From Rhodamnia argentea (lineage: Eukaryota > Streptophyta > Magnoliopsida > Myrtales > Myrtaceae): DNA of 64,000 nt. Under the pieces are notes generated by a model that did no database searches, had not been told where the DNA came from, and saw only the letters and a list, made by a program, of their open reading frames with translations. The stretch covers positions 22,306,178-22,370,177 of the forward strand of contig NC_063158.1 of assembly GCF_020921035.1 (NCBI RefSeq). The letters are read 5' to 3'. Positions 60,337-64,000 of the stretch are shown one piece after another (within the stretch, counting starts at the first letter, position 1; the number at the start of each line of letters is the position of its first letter). Position numbers and translations under genes: made by a program.

Positions 60337-63300
60337 GTGGTTTGGATTTAATTAGACAAAGGGATGTGCTGTTTTTTAAAAAAAAAATTTCGTTTGTTTC
60401 GCAAAAAAAATTATATTTTTAAAAAATATTTTTCACAAAGTCATTTTTCAAGAAAATAGAAATATTTTTCGATGTGTGCCTGAATGTGAAAAATAATTGA
60501 AAATGGAAAATCAAGCCATAATTTTCAACATGAACAAATAGCAATATAATCACTTGAGCAACAAATATTATTCTAGTAAAATGGTACGACCTTTAACTTT
60601 TATTGTAGGGCTTTGATCTGCTATCCAAAACATAAATGGGCTGGTTTAGGAACTGACAATTCTAGAATTGACTGATATTTCCGTTCCAACTTTTGAAATG
60701 AAGAACCTAATTGGAACCGACCCATCCTAAAGTCGATCACCGCTACTCTTTGCCATAGACCCATCCTAAAGTCGATCACCGCTAGTCTTTGCCATAGACC
60801 CCTCCCAAAGCAATGAGATGCCAGTTCGGGCCATGGTTGCGAGCTCGACGTTTGAGCTTGAATGACCATGGCACGAGCTTAGATTTGGCTTGCCCATGGC
60901 TAGTGTCACGGCCTCAATTTTCCATGTAATTTGAATTTGAAACGATGTACGTAATTTTTTTTTTCTTGCTATACACATTCAAAAGTCCAAGTGCAAAAGA
61001 TACACATCTGATTTTATTGCGCAATTTGCTTCAGTCCTTGAAAAATCTTGGGAAGCGACTGATCTAAATGTCCTTGAACTCCGAACTCCATCAATCTATA
61101 AAATATTTTGGGGTGAGCCTAAACTCAGTAAATGAAACTTCTGTGTTTAAAGTAGAAGATCACTATCAACCCAAGATCACGACAATATAGTAACATTCAA
61201 TTTTGCATAATCAAAATAGAATAATTTGATGTATTCTACATCATCCAAGCACTTGTAACCCAATTCCATAGTGAGCACGTACCATAATATAAATTCAAGC
61301 AAAGGACATTTAAAATGTTGTAATTTCCGTACGACACTCTCTTCAATGTCAAAATTTTTACAACAATCACTTGAAAGTCACTTTTGTAATACGTAAATTT
61401 TTTATAATAAAAAAAAAAATAAGACGACCATTTCAGTACCATCGGCGATTTGGATTACCAAAAACTCCAACGTGGCAATTTTTATATGAACTCCGATGCG
61501 GCTTGCCGACAAGATGAAGGCAGCAATTAGACCTCTAAAACTGATTTTATCCAAGATCAAAACTCCCACACGTTATTTTCCATCTCTTCCAAAGCAGTAA
61601 ATCCTAGCTCTAATATATGCAATATATCTAACAAAATCAACTCTTTTATCTAATGCCGGAACGATGATAGAGAATAGTGTTTTTTGGGAGAGAGAGAAAG
61701 AGAGAAGCCTCTTCATTTTGTTCACGTTGCCATGTTGGATGAAGAATTTTCCACGTGCCACTTCTTTCTCATAAGAAAAGCCATGTATGGATGAAAATTA
61801 CACTAATCAATCATCGTAAGATGAATTGTCGGAATTTGTCACCGGAAACATTTAAGTGACCATTTTTCAATCTATGTGGCACTGAAATGATCACTCGAAA
61901 AGTTTTGATACGGTACGAGAGTAATGACACTTATGCTTTCTTTTTCTCCACCGATGCACTAGCATGTCGAGAATTCACATACCTCACCGCATCATATTCA
62001 CGAAAGCGGCTTCAAATGTTAATCATCCAAGTCAAAATTTCCTTATCACTTACTCATTTCAGTAATAAGAAGGTCAACTTACTCTCAAGAGTATCGATCG
62101 ACTTACACTTCCCAAACATTATTATTTAAGTTCTTTAAGATGTAAGTCGTGCATTATCAATAAATGACTACACTTATGCACATAAATGATGCGCCAATAC
62201 CATATAGTATCTCCAACCAAAAAAAGAAAATACCATATAGTATCGACCAAAAAGAAATACCACATAATAGCTCGCTCATATACACGTGTGAGTATCTATT
62301 CCTTACTTGGCATTGGCCAAGGACTCATATAAACTAACGAGATATCGTCACCGTTAACTCATGGGGGACGGAATTACGAACACGCCTCTCGGCCCATCCA
62401 CCATGGGTCCACGAGCGCTTTCTACATCCAGCGGGAATAAATACACCGCGCAACCGCATAATAATAGTTATTTTTCAACATTATATCACGGACTAGTGAA
62501 AGCATATCAAGCTACAAAAGCCATACGAGTTTGTATATGGATCATAGATTTGATGTCCTTTTAACCTTTGTAGGCCCGTCTTAGATGGTAGAACATTTAT
62601 CTTTTCCTAGAGTCTGATTCACATACTCGTACGAGGGAGCTCATTTTCTGGTTAGTAGACCACGACAACGGTCCCCATCACATGGCATCACTAACATAAT
62701 CATTATAACACAAGAGCAAATGTTATCACAATACTATTTTGTTATTCCTCGGATCAATAATAGAGCCAAATAACCGTTTATTATCATTTGCAAACCCACA
62801 AATTTTATTCATAATAATAGTGATTTTATTAAAATCACTAAAACAGCCCACTTTTAAATTAATTATGCAATTTAGTGCAATTTGGCCTAACTATTAATTG
62901 TGTCCCGGTTTAATTTCCTTTAATAATTAACTTGATAATCCACCAATTAAAATTTAATCAATCAAAATATTTGAAGAATGTGGAAAACTTTTCAATTGGA
63001 ACCAATAAATCACAATAGCTCAACATGTCATTGTTAAGATTCATTTAATGGCAGATCAATCCAACTTAGTCCCTAGAGTTTTCACTCACCTAAGTGACAG
63101 GCTTAAGCCCTAATCGCTTAATCACCTTTAAGATGCTTGGCAGGCGAGACTAAAAACAACGCATAATCTAATAAAATTTAGAGCTCGGATGAAGATTAGA
63201 GTTGGGACTTTGCTTGGTGGACAAGAATGGAAGGGAAAAGAATAATATTAAGAGAGCTTGAAGATGTGAAGATGGAGGCGCACGTACAAATCAGGAGAAG

Positions 63301-63593
63301 GGAAATGGACTTCTTGTCATCTTTTTCCCTTCTTCCTTTACATCTTTTCGCAAGAGTAATTTTAACTGATGTTTATTCACTGGGGTTATAACAATGGCAT
63401 AGAGTAATTAGGGTTAAACTAATATGCTAAAAGTAATTAGGGTAGGAAATTAATAGGGTTTAGACTCAATGGCACAACTTAAGAGCACATGCGTATTTAA
63501 GTGGGGACAAGTGGCTTGATATGGGTGATTAATGTAAAGATATTTGATAATGCTGGAATGTTATTTTACATTTCAGTAAATAAACAGAAAGTT
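60337..63593. other. Intergenic, AT-rich, no gene seen
   Basis: It includes the tandem repeat at 60721-60810. Small frames at 61.2-62.6 kb show no domain. A short AT-rich block at 60380-60500 resembles the miniature-element debris near 32 kb. ACCATATAGTAT is repeated at about 62199 and 62231. Confidence 0.4.
60721..60810. repeat. 39-bp tandem repeat, two copies plus a partial third
   Basis: The unit beginning CCCATCCTAAAGTCGATCAC occurs at 60721 and 60760 with one difference, then a partial CCCCTCCCAAAG from 60799. Noncoding. Confidence 0.85.
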
Positions 63594-63598
63594 CGATG

Positions 63599-63888
63599 TG
63601 TTGAAATATATAAATATTAAACCACGCATTCTTCTATTAGCTTAAGCTTTTGGAGCAGTTGATCGTGGTCCCATAAAATCTTTCATGGTATCGGAGCGGG
63701 AGGTTTTGAGTTCAAATCTTTCTAGGCCCTTATTTACCTCCCCAATGAATATTTCCACGCTTAGTACTAGGCAAAAAGACCGGACTAAGCGTGATGGGGA
63801 GTGTTGGAATATATAAATATTAAACCACGCCTTCTTCTATTAGCTTAAGCTTTTAGAGCAATTAGTTGTGGTCTCATAAAATCTTTTA
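63599..63888 (+). mobile_element. 290-bp TRIM (terminal-repeat retrotransposon in miniature)
   Basis: Two 87-bp LTRs, 63599-63685 and 63802-63888, start TGTTGAAATATATAAATATT / TGTTGGAATATATAAATATT and end TCTTTCA / TCTTTTA. TGGTATCGGAGC follows the first LTR directly (63686-63697), one change from the initiator-Met tRNA primer site. A purine-rich GTGATGGGGAG precedes the second LTR. Flanks CGATG and CGGTG differ at one of five positions. The internal region is only 116 bp and noncoding. Confidence 0.9.
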
Positions 63889-64000
63889 CGGTGTTCATTA
63901 TAAAAGCAAATGAGTAAGAATTTTTTTTTAAAAAACCACCAAAGTCATTAGTAAGGCTTTTATAATGCCCGAGTAATCTTAACACTGCGAATTTTTACTT
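63889..64000. other. Window end, nothing recognised
   Basis: A short AT-rich flank of the TRIM. No feature seen. Confidence 0.5.

Noticed and set aside
1..64000. tRNA, rRNA and CRISPR-like arrays
   Set aside because: No intact tRNA cloverleaf, rRNA or spaced-repeat array was seen. The only tRNA-like promoter boxes belong to the SINE.

Overview
The window is nuclear DNA from a flowering plant, most likely a eudicot. The evidence is spliced genes with GT-AG introns (and one GC-AG intron), a WUSCHEL-related homeobox gene, an E-type pentatricopeptide (PPR) gene, degenerate plastid DNA fragments (matK, ycf2, rps12, psaA, ycf68, petA, rps18) and many plant-type mobile elements. I cannot name the species. 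Exon boundaries were worked out by hand from reading frame, splice signals and recalled family conservation; no search was run.

Layout. 1-17 kb is gene-poor and repeat-rich: a broken LTR miniature element, a long AT-rich LTR-like tract, a dead hAT element with an internal 239-bp tandem duplication (7.6-10.8 kb), a complete minus-strand LTR miniature element with 5-bp target duplications and a second element nested in one LTR (12.1-13.1 kb), and a 964-bp inverted-repeat element (15.3-16.2 kb). 17.2-19.8 kb holds a WOX9-type gene on the minus strand. Its terminal splice acceptor lies in a recent 140-bp tandem duplication. 21.4-23.4 kb is a scrambled cluster of plastid-derived pieces. 25.8-26.3 kb is a Mutator-like miniature element. 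30.5-42.2 kb carries a small one-helix membrane protein gene, a four-exon transcription elongation factor ELOF1 gene (both minus) and a five-exon predicted organellar membrane protein gene (plus). 43.2-47.8 kb is a three-copy noncoding duplication, one copy carrying a SINE. 48.0-53.9 kb holds a convergent pair: a PPR gene (plus) and an OPA3-like gene (minus). 55.0-60.3 kb is an apparently intact PIF/Harbinger transposon with both expected genes. 63.6-63.9 kb is a 290-bp LTR miniature element.

How genes relate. The cellular genes are ordinary single-copy plant genes with no shared pathway evident: a meristem/embryo transcription factor, an RNA polymerase II elongation factor, an organellar RNA-binding protein, a mitochondrial OPA3-like protein and two uncharacterised membrane proteins. 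The only tightly coupled pair is the Harbinger Myb-like protein and DDE transposase, which in this superfamily act together in transposition. The most novel points are the tandem-duplicated terminal acceptor of WOX9, the intact Harbinger element, the plastid mosaic and the nested elements dated by exact target-site duplications.
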